Assembly (NCBI GenBank): GCA_033557465.1
Contig: CM066045.1
Span: forward strand, 135,429,596 to 135,493,595
Reading direction: 5' to 3'
Origin: Ichthyophis bannanicus
Taxonomy: Eukaryota > Chordata > Amphibia > Gymnophiona > Ichthyophiidae
DNA length: 64,000 nucleotides
Under the pieces are notes generated by a model, which was given only the letters and a program-made list of their open reading frames with translations, ran no database searches and was not told where the DNA came from. How positions within the stretch are numbered: the first letter of the stretch is position 1; the number at the start of each line of letters is the position of its first letter. Both the position numbers and the translations under genes were made by a program. Shown here piece after piece: positions 1 through 11,856 of this stretch.

Positions 1-210
1 GAGAGGCCGAGCACAAGGCTCAGCCTGGTTGATCGTTTCAACACTGAAGACAATTCCAGCAGCACAACACCCCATAGAACATTAAACACCATGATACAAC
101 ATTTAATCTGGATCCTATATAAAATAGATAGCCTACTTTCTATGTGAGAAAAACATAGTGCCTTTATAAAACAGACTAAATATAGCCACCTTCTTATCCT
201 CTTAACCTAG

Positions 211-404
211 GTGTTGTTGTTTTTGTTAAGTGCTGTTGGGTCGGTGGCGACCCTCTGGATAGTTGTCCTAAATGGTGTTTAGTCTTTAGTTAGGTGGCTC
301 ATTGTTGACAGAGTGGCACCCATAGCTGCTGTTATTGTATCGATACATCTCGTTGCTGGTCTTCCTCTTTTGCGCTGACCTTCTACCTTGTCAAGCATGA
401 TATC
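211..404 (-). mobile_element. RTE-type LINE, 3' terminal fragment (split by CR1)
   Basis: Antisense piece of the RTE-clade LINE whose main body lies at 3218-5880. Position 391-402 (caagcatgatat) breaks off at the CR1 insertion, and the same element resumes after it near 3241 (catgatgtgtccaaag). The (gtt)n/tttgtt stretch at 211-225 reads on the minus strand as an A/C-rich simple tail of the kind RTE elements end in. The clade is assigned from remembered RTE/BovB-like consensus text and was not searched. Confidence 0.6.
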
Positions 405-3222
405 AGAAGGAAAAGGAGGAGGAGTAGCCTTGTATGTCAAAAGCAGTATTAAAGCTACTGAAATGCAGGGAACATGGGGAAAAGAAGAAGCGCTCTGGAC
501 TGCGTTGGAAAGAGGAGATGGCACTGTCATCCATATTGCTGTAGTCTACAGACCTCCGACTCAAATTGAAGAGAGAGATAACTAATTGATTATAGATATT
601 GCCAAGATAGCAACAAAGGGGGAAGCGATCATATTGGCTGACTTTAACCTACCTGATGTGGATTGGATTACTCCTTCTGCACATCTGGAAAGAAGCAAAA
701 AAATTGTGGATGCTCTCCAAGATGCATTACTTAGACAAATGGTGATGGAACCAACCAGGGAAAGCTCAACGCTGGATGTAGTGCTCACCAACAGTGATAA
801 CGTGTCGAATGTCTGCGTGAGTGCCCCTGTGAGCAACAGCAACCATCACACGATGTGGTTTGAGATAAAAGCCATGGTACAGGTCAGTCATAGCAAGCTC
901 AAAGTCCTAAACTTCAAAAACACTGACTTCAATAAAATGGCCGAGTACTTAAAGGAGGAGATGACGGGGTGGAAGGAGATAAGGGAAGTGGATTTGCAAT
1001 GGACTAAACTAAAGGCGGCAATAAAAGGGGCAACAGATAAATATGTAAGAAAAATAAATAAAAACAAGAGGAGAAGGAAACCTATTTGGTTTTCCAAAGA
1101 GGTGGCTGCTCAAATAAAGGCAAAAAACACAGCTTTCGCAAAATTCAAAAGCTTGCAAACAGAAGAACACAGAAATGAATACAGGATCCAACTCAAAGAG
1201 TCTAAAAGAGTAATAAGGATAGCAAAATCAAAGGCAGAGGAAAAGATGGCTAAAGATGTTAAGGGTGGCAACAAAACTTTCTTCAGGTATATTCAGGAAA
1301 GGAAGAAGATCAGAGTTGGAATTGCAGGACTCAGAAGTGCTGGGAAAGGACTCGTGGAAAGTGACACTGAAAAAGCGAAATTGCTAAACAAATACTTCTG
1401 CTCTGTTTTTACTAAAGAAGATCCTGGAGATGGACCAGCTGTGACTCCCAAATATAAAAATAGGACTGAAGTAGATACCACACCATTCACAGAAGATGAG
1501 GTATTAGAACAACTTGCTAAACTGAAAGTGGACAAAGCCATGGGACCAGATGGGATACATCCCTGGATACTGAAAGAGCTCAGAGAGGTTCTTGCAGGAT
1601 CATTAAAGGATGTCTTCAACAGATCCTTGGAAACAGGAGTGGTTCCTCAGGACTGGAGAATGGCTAAAGTTGTACCTCTACACAAAAGTGGTGACAGGGA
1701 AGAAGTGTCAAATTACAGGTCCGTGAGCCTTACCTCGGTGGCAGGAAAAGTAATGGAGGCGCTCCTGAAAGAGCGAATAGTGAACTTTCTCAAAACCAAC
1801 AGGTTGCAAGAGCCAAGGCAACATGGTTTTACCGAAGTACGGTCTTGCCAAACAAATCTGATTGAGTTCTTTGATTGGGTGACCAAGGAACTTGATCTGG
1901 GGCATGCAATGGATGTCATCTATCTGGATTTCAGCAAAGCCTTTGATACTGTTCCTCATAGGAGGCTTGTCAATAAACTCAGTAGCTTGGGGATGGGTCC
2001 CAAGATAGTAAACTGGATTAGAAATTGGTTGACTGACAGACAACAGAGGGTGATGGTACATGGAGCTCACTCGGATGAGAGGAAGGTGATTAGCGGGGTG
2101 CCTCAGGGTTCGGTCCTGGGCCCGGCACTGTTCAATATATTTGTGAGTGATATTGCTGAAGGACTGAATGGAAAAGTCTGTCTTTTTGCAGATGACACAA
2201 AAATTTGCAACAGAGTGGACTCCCCCGAGGGAGTGGTTAACATGAGGAAAGATCTACAAAAGCTGGAAGACTGGTCTAATGCGTGGCAACTACGATTTAA
2301 TGTGAAAAAGTGCAGTGTCATGCACTTGGGTAGCAGAAATCCAAGGGAAAAGTACACAATAGGGGGTGAGAGGTTGGTATGCACGGTTTAGGAGAAAGAT
2401 TTTGGTGTGATTATCTCTGATGATCTCAAAGTGGCAAAACGGTGTGACAAGGCGGTGGCAAAAGCCAGGAGGATGTTGGGCTGCATACAAAGAGGATTAC
2501 CAGCAGAAAGGAAGAGGTACTTATGCCACTGTACAAGTCACTGGTGAGGCCTCACTTGGAATACTGTGTTCAGTTTTGGAGACCATATCTTGCAAAAGAT
2601 GTAAAAAGACTGGAAACTGTTCAGAGAAAGGCGACCAAAATGATTTGGAACCTGCGTCAGAAGCCTTATGAGAAGAGACTTGAAGACCTAAATATGTACA
2701 CTTTGGAGGAGAGGAGGGACAGGGGAGATATGATTCAGACCTTTAAATACTTAAAGAAAAATGATGAACAAACAAACCTCTTCCAAAGACGGGGAAGCTG
2801 TAAAACTAGAGGGCATAACATGAAGCTGCAAGGTGGTAAATTGAAAGGCAATGTCAGGAAATATTTCTTCACTGAAAGGGTGGTGGATGCTTGGAATGCC
2901 CTCCCGATGGAAGTGGTGGGGGCAAACACGGTGATGGAATTCAAAATGACATGGGACAAACACAGTGGATCCCTTTACAGCAACAGGATAAAAGCAAAAT
3001 AAACGGTACCATCTAATTTCTGAACTATCTAGCGTCTGAACAAATAAGTGTGTCCTACATGGAGTGGTGGGTTCACCCCTAAACAGAAACAAAAACATGG
3101 GGAGGGTTGGCCTGCACAGAGCGACAGGTGCACCTACTCTTGCCACCTTGCTGGGCAGACTAGATGGACAATGCTGGTCTTTATCTGCCGTCACTTACTA
3201 TGTTACTATGTTACTATATATC
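400..3222 (+). mobile_element. CR1-clade LINE (family A), 5'-truncated, inserted into RTE
   Basis: Sense non-LTR retrotransposon. It begins inside the endonuclease domain of ORF2 and runs through the reverse transcriptase to a CR1-type 3' end (gggcagactagatgga near 3153, then the terminal 8-mer-like repeats tgttactatgttactat). The pentamer atatc occurs at both junctions (400-404 and 3218-3222) and is a candidate target-site duplication. The flanking RTE is continuous across it, so the CR1 is the younger insertion. The same family recurs at 17405-17897 (minus) and 62598-64000 (plus). Confidence 0.85.
413..2998 (+). pseudogene. CR1 ORF2 remnant: endonuclease C-terminus plus reverse transcriptase
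   Basis: The frame opens in the apurinic-type endonuclease (VALYVKSS; later ILADFNLPDVDW, the conserved Asp-Phe-Asn block) and continues into a reverse transcriptase. Visible RT blocks are YLDFSKAFDTVPHRR (first catalytic Asp, about 1924-1968), GVPQGSVLGP (2095-2124) and FADDTKIC (the catalytic pair, about 2185-2208). The C-terminal region ends KYFFTERVVDAWNALP (about 2860-2905). Breaks: TAA at 583-585, TAG at 2389-2391, and a one-base loss in the caaagag/gattaccag stretch near 2493 that moves the frame. It is therefore dead, but well preserved between 586 and 2388. The N-terminal half of the endonuclease and all of ORF1 are missing, as is usual for 5'-truncated LINEs. Confidence 0.85.
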
Positions 3223-5880
3223 TTTCTCTAATGATTTCTCACTTTGCATGATGTGTCCAAAGTATGAATGTTGAAGTCTTGACATCTGAGCTTTTAAAGA
3301 AGGCTTAGGTTTAATCTCCTCTGGTACTGGCTGGTTTGTTCTTCGGGCAGACCATGGTATACACAGTATTCGTCAACAGCACCATAATTCAAAGGCATCA
3401 AAGGCATCAATTTTCTTCCTATCTATCTTTTTCACTGCCCAACTTTCGCATCTATAGGATGTTATTGGAAATACCATGGCTTGAATGAGTCAAATTTTTG
3501 TATGGAGAGAGATATCTCTGCTCTTGAGAATCTTGTCTAGGTCCTTCATAGTCATTCTGCCAAGAGCAATGCGTCATCAGATTTCTTGACTGCTTGTTGT
3601 TTCTTTATTGATAGTTGATCCAAGTATGTTAAAGTTGTCCACTATTTTGATTTCTTCTCCATCAATGATGAACTTATTGATGTTGCCAGTTGTCATGATC
3701 TTTGTCTTCTTTACATTAAGGTGCTGGCCCATTTTAAGACTATGTTCCTTGATTTTGAGAAGCAAATGTTTCAGATCATCTTCACTTTCAGACAGTAATG
3801 TGGTATCATCAGCATAGCAAAGGTTGTTGATAAGTCTTCCACCAATCTTTACACCTTGGTTGTCTTCATACAGTCCTGCTTCTCTGATTTGTTCTGCATA
3901 TAAATTAAACAGGTAGGGGGAAAGTATACAGCCTTGTCATATACCTTTGCTGATTTTAAACCACTCTGTTTATCCTTGTTCTGTTTAAACTGTTGCTTCT
4001 TGATCAATGTAAAGGTTGTACAGGAAAACTATCAGGTGTTCTGGTATACCCATGCTTCTTAATGTGGTCCAGTGTTTCTCATGGTTTACACAGTCAAAGC
4101 CTTGCTTTAGTCAATAAAACACATATTGCGAATAAAGATATATATCCTTTTTGTATTCTTTACTCTTTTCAAGGCTCCATCTCACATCCACGATGATGTC
4201 TCTTGTTCCTCGACCTTTCCTGAACCCTGCTTGCACTTCAGGCAGTTCTCATTCCAGGTATGGTTATAATCTCTGCTGAATAACCTTGAGTAGAATCTTG
4301 CTGGCATGTGAGATCAGAGTGATTGTGCGATAATTTCCACAGTCAGTTGGATCACCTTCTTTCTTTAGTATTGGTATAAACACAGATCTTTTCCAGTCAG
4401 TTGACCATGTTGTTGTCTTCCAAATTTCCTGGCAGAGCCTTTTAAGTATGGTAACAGCTACATCAATGGGAATGCCATCAATGCTAGGTTCTTTGTTCTT
4501 TGATAAGGACTTCAATGCTGCTTTGACTTCTTCTTTCATCACCAATGGTTTTGATCATAAGGTACAGGTTGAAATAGCTGTTGGTCCACTTGATCTTTAT
4601 CGTATAATGAATGTAAATTCTTTCCATCTTTTCTTGATCTTCTCAGCATCATTAACATGGATCCTTGATCATCTTATAACAGTCCAATTCAAGGCTAATA
4701 GTTTCTGCTTCTATTTCCTTGCATGCATCATTGTAGTACTTCTCCTTGTCTCCACTGCTAACATCAGAAATCTCTGAGTTCTGTGATTGCCTCTGGCTTT
4801 AGCATCTCTGAGTTTCTTGGCAATTTTCAGAGTTTCTTCACTCATCCATTTTGGCCGTTTTTGCCTTTTGTAGAGACTTCTCACTTTCTTCCAACACAAC
4901 CTTCTTGATATCATCCTATAACTCTTCTGGAGCTCTGTCATTTGTATCTAAAGCAGCAAATTGATTTTGCAGGCAGTCTTTAAATTCCAATGGTACATTC
5001 TCAAGGTCATATTTTGCTACATTCATGAGTGGCTTGCTCTTTTTCAACTTTAGCTTGAGTTTGCATACTAGTAGTTGGTGATCTGTACCACAGCCATCTC
5101 CAGGTTTTGTCTTCATTGATGTTATAGAGCTTTTCCATCATTGACTTCCACAGATGTAGTCAATTTGATTTTTGTACAATCCATTGGATGAAGTCTACGT
5201 GTACAGTCAGCATTTATGTTGCTGGAAGAAGGTGTTTGAGATGAATAGATTGATGGTTTTGCAGAATTCTACCAGTCTTTTCACCAGCTTCATTTCTGTT
5301 GCTAAGTCCATATTTTCCAACCACCTTAACTTCTTTGTTGCCAACTGTTGAGTTCCAGTCACCCATGACTATCAGGATATCCTGTTTGCATGTTTTGTCA
5401 ATTTCAGCTTGTATTTGTTCATAGAACTCATCAAATTTGTCTTCTTCTGCAACTGTTGTTGGGGCATATTCTTGAATTATAGTTGTGTTGAGGGGTATTC
5501 CTCGTAGACAAATAGAAATTAAGCATTCACTGATTGCATTGTATCTCATTAAAGTTCCTGCAAGTTTCTTCTTAATTATAAATGCAACACCATTTCTTCT
5601 TTGTCTTTCATTCCAGCATAGTAGACATGTGATCATCAGATGCAAAGTGCCCGATGCCAGTCCTTTTCAGTTTGCTGACACCCAACAGATCGAGTTGTAC
5701 ATGTTCCATTTCATTCTTGACCATCTCCAACTTCCCTTGGTTCATGCTTTGTACGTTCCATGTCCCAATATGTAGAACATCTTTGCAGCTTCTGACTCTA
5801 GGTGACCTGTTATAAAATGACCCCATAGATGGTCTTTTCATTAAGCTTTTTCTGCATGCAATGGGCATTTATAAAGTTGT
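3218..5880 (-). mobile_element. RTE-clade (BovB-like) LINE, main body, antisense
   Basis: Body of the LINE interrupted at about 404/3222. On the minus strand it reads 5'-to-3' from about 5870 to 3223: endonuclease, reverse transcriptase, then a 3' region that continues beyond the CR1 into 404-211. Many stops and frameshifts mark it as an old copy. Together with 211-404 it makes one nearly full-length element, inserted antisense to HTR3A and upstream of it. Confidence 0.8.
3577..5868 (-). pseudogene. RTE ORF remnant: endonuclease and reverse transcriptase
   Basis: Decayed single ORF on the minus strand. The endonuclease start shows HIGTWNVQSMNQGKLEMV (about 5770-5715), then NGVAFIIKKKLAG, YAPTT and VMGDWNSTVG (about 5380-5350, the GDWN block that binds metal), and GCGTDHQLLVCKLKLK (about 5100-5050, the terminal SDH-like block). 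The RT part shows NKEPSIDGIPIDV, WKRSVFIPILKKEGDP and NYRTITLISHASKILL (4510-4270). The last recognisable block is LNVKKTKIMTTGNINKF with LGSTIN (3720-3590). The YADD region lies in a frame-broken stretch near 3820-3800. RTE proteins normally carry exactly this endonuclease-RT pair. No intact frame longer than about 143 codons survives. Confidence 0.75.
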
Positions 5881-6469
5881 GCAACTGCACATACACAGAA
5901 AAGGTAGGCCAGTGGAAAGAGTGATCCTATTTTTATGCAATCTGCATGTAGGCATTCCTGGGGGCATAGTTTGGGCAGAGAGGAGACAGAATTGAGATGT
6001 ATGTGCATATTATATACACGGATACACGCAAATGTAAATTTGTGTGTATTGTTAATGTGCTACTGGGGCTGGTTCCAGGACCCTATATTTCCTATAGTTC
6101 CAGAAACCTGCTTCCTCCTTGCAGTAAATTTGATTGGTACACACCTAACAGAGTTCTGAGATCATCACTGGAAAGCTGGTTGAGACAGCTTCTAGAACAT
6201 TTTCTGATTGTGTTATTCTTGTTTTATGAAACAGATAAGGACTTAGTTGTTTGATCTGTTTTAAGTTTTTGATATCATGGATATCTGGAATGGTGCAGTT
6301 TTCAGAATCAGTAACATTGCATTTCAACTAGGGTGAAAACTGGCAAACCAGGAGCAAACTGACATGCCATAAAATCATGGACTTAGATCTCCAAAGACCA
6401 GCTAAGAGAGATATTAAACATCTAGGGAAGGGCCCGATTCTATCCCAGACGTAGATCACTCCTACACTA
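5881..6469. other. No gene seen
   Basis: AT-rich unique-looking DNA between two LINEs. I see no coding signal, RNA gene or clear repeat boundary. Confidence 0.5.
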
Positions 6470-7345
6470 TTTCTTTCCAGGGTGCGCAATCCACTCCTCT
6501 GTCCCTCTCCTGTGGAGTCCCACAGGAATCTGTTTTGGCACTTCTCCATTTTAATGTCTTTTTAGCTTCCCTGTCCACTATTATGCGGATGACATCCTGC
6601 TGCTATTTCACTGTACAGACCCTGTCTCCCCCGATCTAACAAGTGTCAACAGATGCTTTTCCCTGGTTGCAGCATGGCTTCATAACAACTGTTTAAAACT
6701 GAATCCGTCAAAGACATCTGCCATATGGCTTACTGGCTCTTTTTCTGCTCCATCCATCTCCCCTTCACTCGACGGTCATCACATTCCTCTTGCTTCCTCT
6801 GTATGGTATTTTGGGGTTCTTTTAGACATGTCTCTCCTTCCACAAGCACTTTAGCAAAGTGATGAAACATTCTTTCTATATTCTCTGTCAAATCTGTTCC
6901 ATTCGGTCATTTCTTTTAGATCCAACACTCCTCACTCTTCTTCTTTGGTCATCTCACACATTGATTACTATAATATTATATATGCCGGTCTGCCACAGTA
7001 TCAATTTAAACAACTCCAGTCTGTACAAAATACAGCAATTCATCTTCTTCACCAGGCTTCTAAATTCAATCTCATGTCCCCATTATTTGTTAAATCTCTT
7101 ACCTATGACCTATAGGACTCATTTCAGACTTCTTACACTTACATACAGAATCCTTCATTCTGGAACTCCCCCATCTGTCATCACTTCTTATTCCATATGC
7201 CCCTCCAGGTGTTTTGTGTTCCATTCACAGGCATCACTTACACTTATAATCTCCCTCAAAGGCCCGATTGGAAACAACTTGACATTTAGCCTATTACTTT
7301 CTAGGATCCCACATCTAGAACTTGCTGCCTGCATTGATTCGCCTG
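6470..7345 (+). mobile_element. L2-like LINE fragment (RT C-terminal half)
   Basis: Broken reverse-transcriptase remnant in sense orientation. Readable pieces are GVPQESVLA (about 6516-6540), YYADDILLL (about 6580-6606, the catalytic YADD) and LKLNPSKTSAIWL (about 6697-6735). After a frame change come VQNTAIHLLHQASKFNL and the terminal FRLLTLTYRILHSG (about 7125-7170). The order matches the C-terminal half of L2/CR1-group ORF2. Both ends are eroded, and several frameshifts and stops are present. Confidence 0.7.
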
Positions 7346-7715
7346 GAAACTTCTTACCCTAAATTTTATGACTGACCTAATTCTATAAGAGCCCATTTAC
7401 ATGCCTAAAACACTGTTTTAGGTGCAATAATGGTTTATAAAATTACCCTCAAAAGTTAAAAGAGAGACCTGAGAAAATTAAAATGTAAATCACCATCATC
7501 CTATTAATGAGATCTTTTAAACTCTTCTGTTATCCACAATATAGTTACTTAGCTTCACAAAACTATAATGCTTGATATTCTTTTTAAACAGGATGAAAAT
7601 ACTTTTCTACCTGTGTTACTTTAGCAGATTTTCAAAGAAAAATTGCCCTGCTATTTGTGTGGGTGATCAAACAGGGATAAAACAATGTGTACACTTGAAA
7701 TTTCAATTCAATAAA
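7346..7715. other. No gene seen
   Basis: AT-rich interval with phrases such as tttataaaattaccctc that look like eroded MITE ends. No coding potential is visible. Confidence 0.4.
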
Positions 7716-9391
7716 GGGGTCATTCGGGAACAGGAATAGGCCCTTTGATGTGTGGCATAGATGTTTTTCTAGCAAAAACGTCTACGATTGTATTTAGATA
7801 CACCCATGGCCTTCCACTTATAGGATCTCAGAACATGGGTGAGAGGGGGCAGAATGGGGGCATGGTTAGCAGCAGAGACATGCAATGGAAAGGCCCATGT
7901 ACGTTCTGTGTGTTTTCCATGGACGTCCATGTTATACCAGTGGAAACATGGAATAAGACCAGGACTTAGAAACACTTCTGCTCTGCTCTGCAATGTGTCC
8001 CATAGAGATGAATGGCTGTGACAAAGATGTTGTGAACCAGTGTGTCTTCAGTTTGGAAGACCACAAAATGCAGTTATAAAGAACAGAATGCAGAGGTGGG
8101 GGAAGGTTAAGACACATTACTAAACACCAGAAATATTCAAAAGTGCAATGGTGATTATTCCAGCTATGCTGACAATTGCTGTGCAAGCTAGAGGAGGTGA
8201 TCTAGGGCACCCTAACAATCCCTGTCATCCGAGAAGTGGGACTGTTGATGTAGGGATTGTATGTGGGTGAGTATAGGACAGATGCATGTACTGTATGGGT
8301 GAAAAATGCAGATCAGATTAGTTCTAATAGTTCTGAAAACCCCATGCTTTCATGTCATACCAGTTGTTTTCTAGAGATGCAGGGCATCTGTACTGCAGAT
8401 GTATGTTTTGTGTGACTGCAAGTGAAAGTGTGTGTATGTGTGTGGTTAGAGAAATGTATGGGGGGACCTGGTGTGCGCAACTGCAATTTTGGGAGAACAT
8501 CAGTGCCTGGCCAGTACCTGGTCCATAGGGCTGACTGCAGTGTGACTAGGTGCCAGTGTGATTGGTGAGGATACAGCAGAACGGGGTCTCTATGAGCTAA
8601 ATGTCAAAGCATATCCCTGTCAGCGATAAAGGACCCTCAGAATGAGGGCATGCAACAGGGCATATAGCACCATCAGCGGTCTCACAAATGTGCACAGATG
8701 CTGGTGCCTTTGGGTATCTAGTCGTGCTGTTTATGTTGGTGCATGCCCTCAATCTGAGGGTCCCTATTTAATGTCAAGGATATGCTCTGACATTTAACTC
8801 TAGAGGACCATTTCTGATTTCTTCTGGTCCATACATATCATTTTACAAACCGTTGTCTGAGGTGACCAGTGCAAGCACAACTAAAATGTTCACCTACTGC
8901 CATGTATGTTGTGCTGCAAGGTTGTCAGGACAATCATATTACTTTCTATTTGCTGTTGTAATATCTCTCAGTGCACAGAGATCACCTTGCAGTGTCCTGG
9001 TCATGCAATGGACTAGCTTATATGATCTGTTTTGTATCAGCACATCTGTATAATCCATTTTCATGGGTGGTTGGTGTGGGCACCACACCGTCAGTGTGAG
9101 GAGCAGCTTTGGGGATGCATGTTTTAACTGAGGAGGCATGGCCACACAGAGATGGGCAGCAGTGGAGCTGTACATTTTTTTTGAATTCACCAAGGGCAGG
9201 GACGTTCATGCCGCTTGCTACATTTACCCATGTTCCGAGGTTTGGCGTGCCATACTGAACATAGCTGTGTCTCTGATTCTGGACCCATGGACATGTCCAG
9301 AGCCATGCATGCGGAATTAGGGTCAAGCAGGTCCTATTTTTCATATGGATGTGTCCGTGGACCGGATGTGCATGTTATGAAATAGGGCTCC
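7716..9391 (+). mobile_element. Non-autonomous repeat with internal hairpin, copy 1
   Basis: About 1.7 kb that is homologous along its whole length to an inverted copy at 16102-18316. Matching blocks include the left end (gtcattcgggaacagg here, gtcattctagaacatg in copy 2), the stretch at 8870-9020 (gtgcaagcacaactaaaatg) and the right end (reverse complement ggagccctatttcataacatg). The two ends resemble each other weakly (cattctagaacatg against caattccagaacatg in copy 2), which suggests terminal inverted repeats of a DNA transposon. I recognise no transposase. The short ORFs inside are not conserved between the copies and are probably chance. Confidence 0.6.
8567..8830. repeat. Imperfect long hairpin inside the copy-1 repeat
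   Basis: The left arm (ctctatgagctaaatgtcaaagcatatccctg...) pairs with the right arm ending at 8830 (...atgtcaaggatatgctctgacatttaactctagag). Arms are about 115-125 nt with scattered mismatches. The same hairpin is present in copy 2 at 16685-16981, so it is part of the repeat family. Confidence 0.65.
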
Positions 9392-9515
9392 ACATGTAGT
9401 TTTCTTGCCTAGCCTAACCACATCTCCCAGGAACACGTGTTTTAATTTGTGAAAAATGGGCATACTTTTTGCTGCTACATGGGTTGCAATAGATCTCTCT
9501 GAAAATCATTCTCTA

Positions 9516-9613
9516 AATCACTGTTTCCCAAATGTCTCCTGGAGGCACACCAAATCAGTTAGGTTTTTAGGATAGCCACAAAGATGAGATAGATCTGCAT
9601 ACATTGGGAAACA
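9516..9613 (+). repeat. Eroded MITE half-copy
   Basis: The phrase ggaggcacaccaaatcagttagg followed by gatagatctgcatac resembles the left arm of the foldback MITE at 46466-46660 (ggccagtcagg...gatagatttgcatac). The inner part and most of the second arm are gone. Confidence 0.45.
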
Positions 9614-11480
9614 GATATTCAAAGGAATTTTATCAGCAGTACTGACAACACACAAATGATTAAAAAAATACTTCCAGTAGTTCTATGGATAAATTTGGCC
9701 ATATAATGGCCAAGTTCATCCATCCAGAAAGGGGATGTGGTATGTGGGCTGGGCAAAGGCATTATACATTTGCAGGGTCATTTTATGACAGGACGCCATG
9801 GATAGGCACCTACTTGTATTTATAAAATCTTAGTGTGGGTAGCAGAGATCCCATGTTAAACGAAGTCGCGGACATGTACACAAACTCTAGAGCTGCTGTA
9901 AATGCCTATGCCTATATTTCTCATGTTTGCAAGTAAATTATTGCATTTTATAAACAATGCACATGCTTGTGTGCTCTGCCCTTGCTCTGTGCAAACTCCA
10001 TCAATGTGAACTTACGCCAGCAGAGTCCGCTCCACCAGGTGAAGAAGCGTACGTTTATACTGGTTGGTATAAGATGCTGTGTATGAGTGTATGTGACCAC
10101 ATACAACCGGAGATGACTAAAACACTGGCAAAGTAGGCATATACTTTGCCACTTGAAGCATGCAACCCCTTATAATATCACCCCTCAATGATGAAATTCA
10201 GTTGCAAAACATATCACTTATCCATTGACTTGCCAACAGATAAATAACAGGTCTAGCCTTAATTAGATGTGAATTTTCAAAGCTGGCGCTCATATGGATA
10301 GTTCTACTGAAAATATGTTTAAGTTTAAACTTTTAAGTTTGATGTTTAAGGGTGACAGGGTGCCTATGTAAGAAGTCCAAATTGGTGCCTTTATAAAATA
10401 AGCTCCCAGAAACCACTTGATAGCGTGCAGTCACCGACACTGTTATTTATATCTACTCTGAAGATGATGTAAATGTGTGCATGTTTATTATGGAGCTGAT
10501 GTATAAGGAGTGTTTGGAAAATTACACACTATTTATGCATGTAAGTCCCTATTTTAAAAGGCTTATGCACGTGAATGGGCAGTTATACATGCAATTTGGG
10601 AAGTCGCTGTTCTGTAAGCATGCACATAAGACTCACACCTTTCCCTGGGGGTGTGCATGGGGGCCAAACTTGGGCCTCAATTTGTGCACATAAGTTATAG
10701 AATACTATAACTTAACATGCGCATTCTACAAATCGAGTCAGCCTTAGGGAAGAAGTAACTGCTGTGACTAGGTTAAGGCATGTCAGTAAACCCATATTTT
10801 ATAACATAAAGTATGCAGATGCTTCAGTTTGTAAAATAGGCCCCAAATGAACGTGTTGTCTGCAAGGGCATTTATAAAAATTGCCCTCCACATATGTACT
10901 TCCATATTTTATAAAATAGAACGCCTACACTTGATGCACATGTAAACACCCCCCTCTTGTGGGTGCGTGGATATATGCGCGTGTAAATGGTCATGCAATT
11001 TTAGAAAAGGCATTTTTCATACATAAAACTGGCTTTGCAGGTAGGATAGCCTTCAAAAAATGACCCTCTAAAAGTTAAACAGAGGCCATGATGTTGAACA
11101 TTGACCACTGAGTATGCAATGCACGCAAATATATCACATATATATTCATTATGAGTATCCAAAAACCAGACCGGAGAGGGCTGTGAAACTCTGCACTATC
11201 TGGAAAATAATCTTAATAAACGCAGACGAAAGCTAACAGTAAGAGTAGAGGATGTTGGCATAGTTACAATAATACCCTTTTACTCTACGAAATTCCAATC
11301 TTTCCATCAGTGAAACAAATGTGACACAATCAAAACACAGAGGAAAACTATTATTGAAATTATATTAGAAATGGCTTTTTAACAAATTGCTTGGTGATAA
11401 GCAGATGGTCTGTCTTATCAGCATCCCTGAGATACCATGCAAGCATGATCCTGCTGAAGATGGAACACTGGTGATCCTGA
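9614..11480. other. No gene seen; eroded repeats
   Basis: AT-rich sequence with recurring phrases such as ttttataaaat and aaaattgccctc near 10380, 10800, 10870 and 11050. They look like ends of very old MITE-type repeats. No coding region, RNA gene or clean element boundary is supportable. Confidence 0.4.
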
Positions 11481-11789
11481 GATGTGGGAGGGGCGACTGC
11501 AAAGAAATCTGATGCAGCAGCCATGCTTTGTTTGCAAGTTTAATCAATCTTTGAAGAACTATCAGCTGGAAAGCAATCAGAAAACAGAAACCTTTTGCTC
11601 TGCAGCTCACTTTTACACAGAAGCAGAGAGAGAGAGAGCACAGGGGGAGGAGAGAGGGAAAGAGACAGGAAAGGAACCTAGCAACAGAAGAAAGATATTT
11701 GCAAATACTGCATGTGAAAAATCAGTCTGCCTGGGGTCATCCTGAAGACTAAGGATTTTGCATCTTTGGAACAGGAACCTGGGGAAAGG
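11481..11789 (+). promoter_or_regulatory. HTR3A: Presumed 5' UTR/proximal promoter of HTR3A
   Basis: Sequence directly upstream of the exon-1 start codon. It contains a purine-rich (ga)n tract at about 11624-11675. I see no convincing TATA box, and the transcription start cannot be placed from sequence alone. Two out-of-frame ATGs (for example at 11482) lie upstream and may or may not be in the transcript. Promoter status rests only on position. Confidence 0.3.
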
Positions 11790-11856
11790 ATGAGGTCCTG
11801 GAATCTCTACACTTTAATCCTCTCTGTCCTCTTCACTCTGGTTTTGCAAACTGAAG
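11790..11856 (+). CDS. HTR3A: HTR3A exon 1 (signal peptide)
   Basis: ATG at 11790 opens 22 codons reading MRSWNLYTLILSVLF and then TLVLQTE: a short charged start followed by a hydrophobic core, as in a cleavable signal peptide. The exon ends with a single G, followed by the donor gtaggaa at 11857. This phase-1 end joins exon 2 (gcc for Ala) exactly. First exons of the family usually hold only the signal peptide, so size and content fit. Sequence identity to other species is expected to be low here, so the call depends on the downstream exons and on phase. An alternative first exon further upstream cannot be excluded. Confidence 0.75.

Noticed and set aside
1..11789. HTR3B as upstream neighbour
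   Set aside because: In mammals HTR3B lies beside HTR3A. No 5-HT3-like exon could be read in the 11.8 kb upstream, so nothing is annotated; it may lie farther away.
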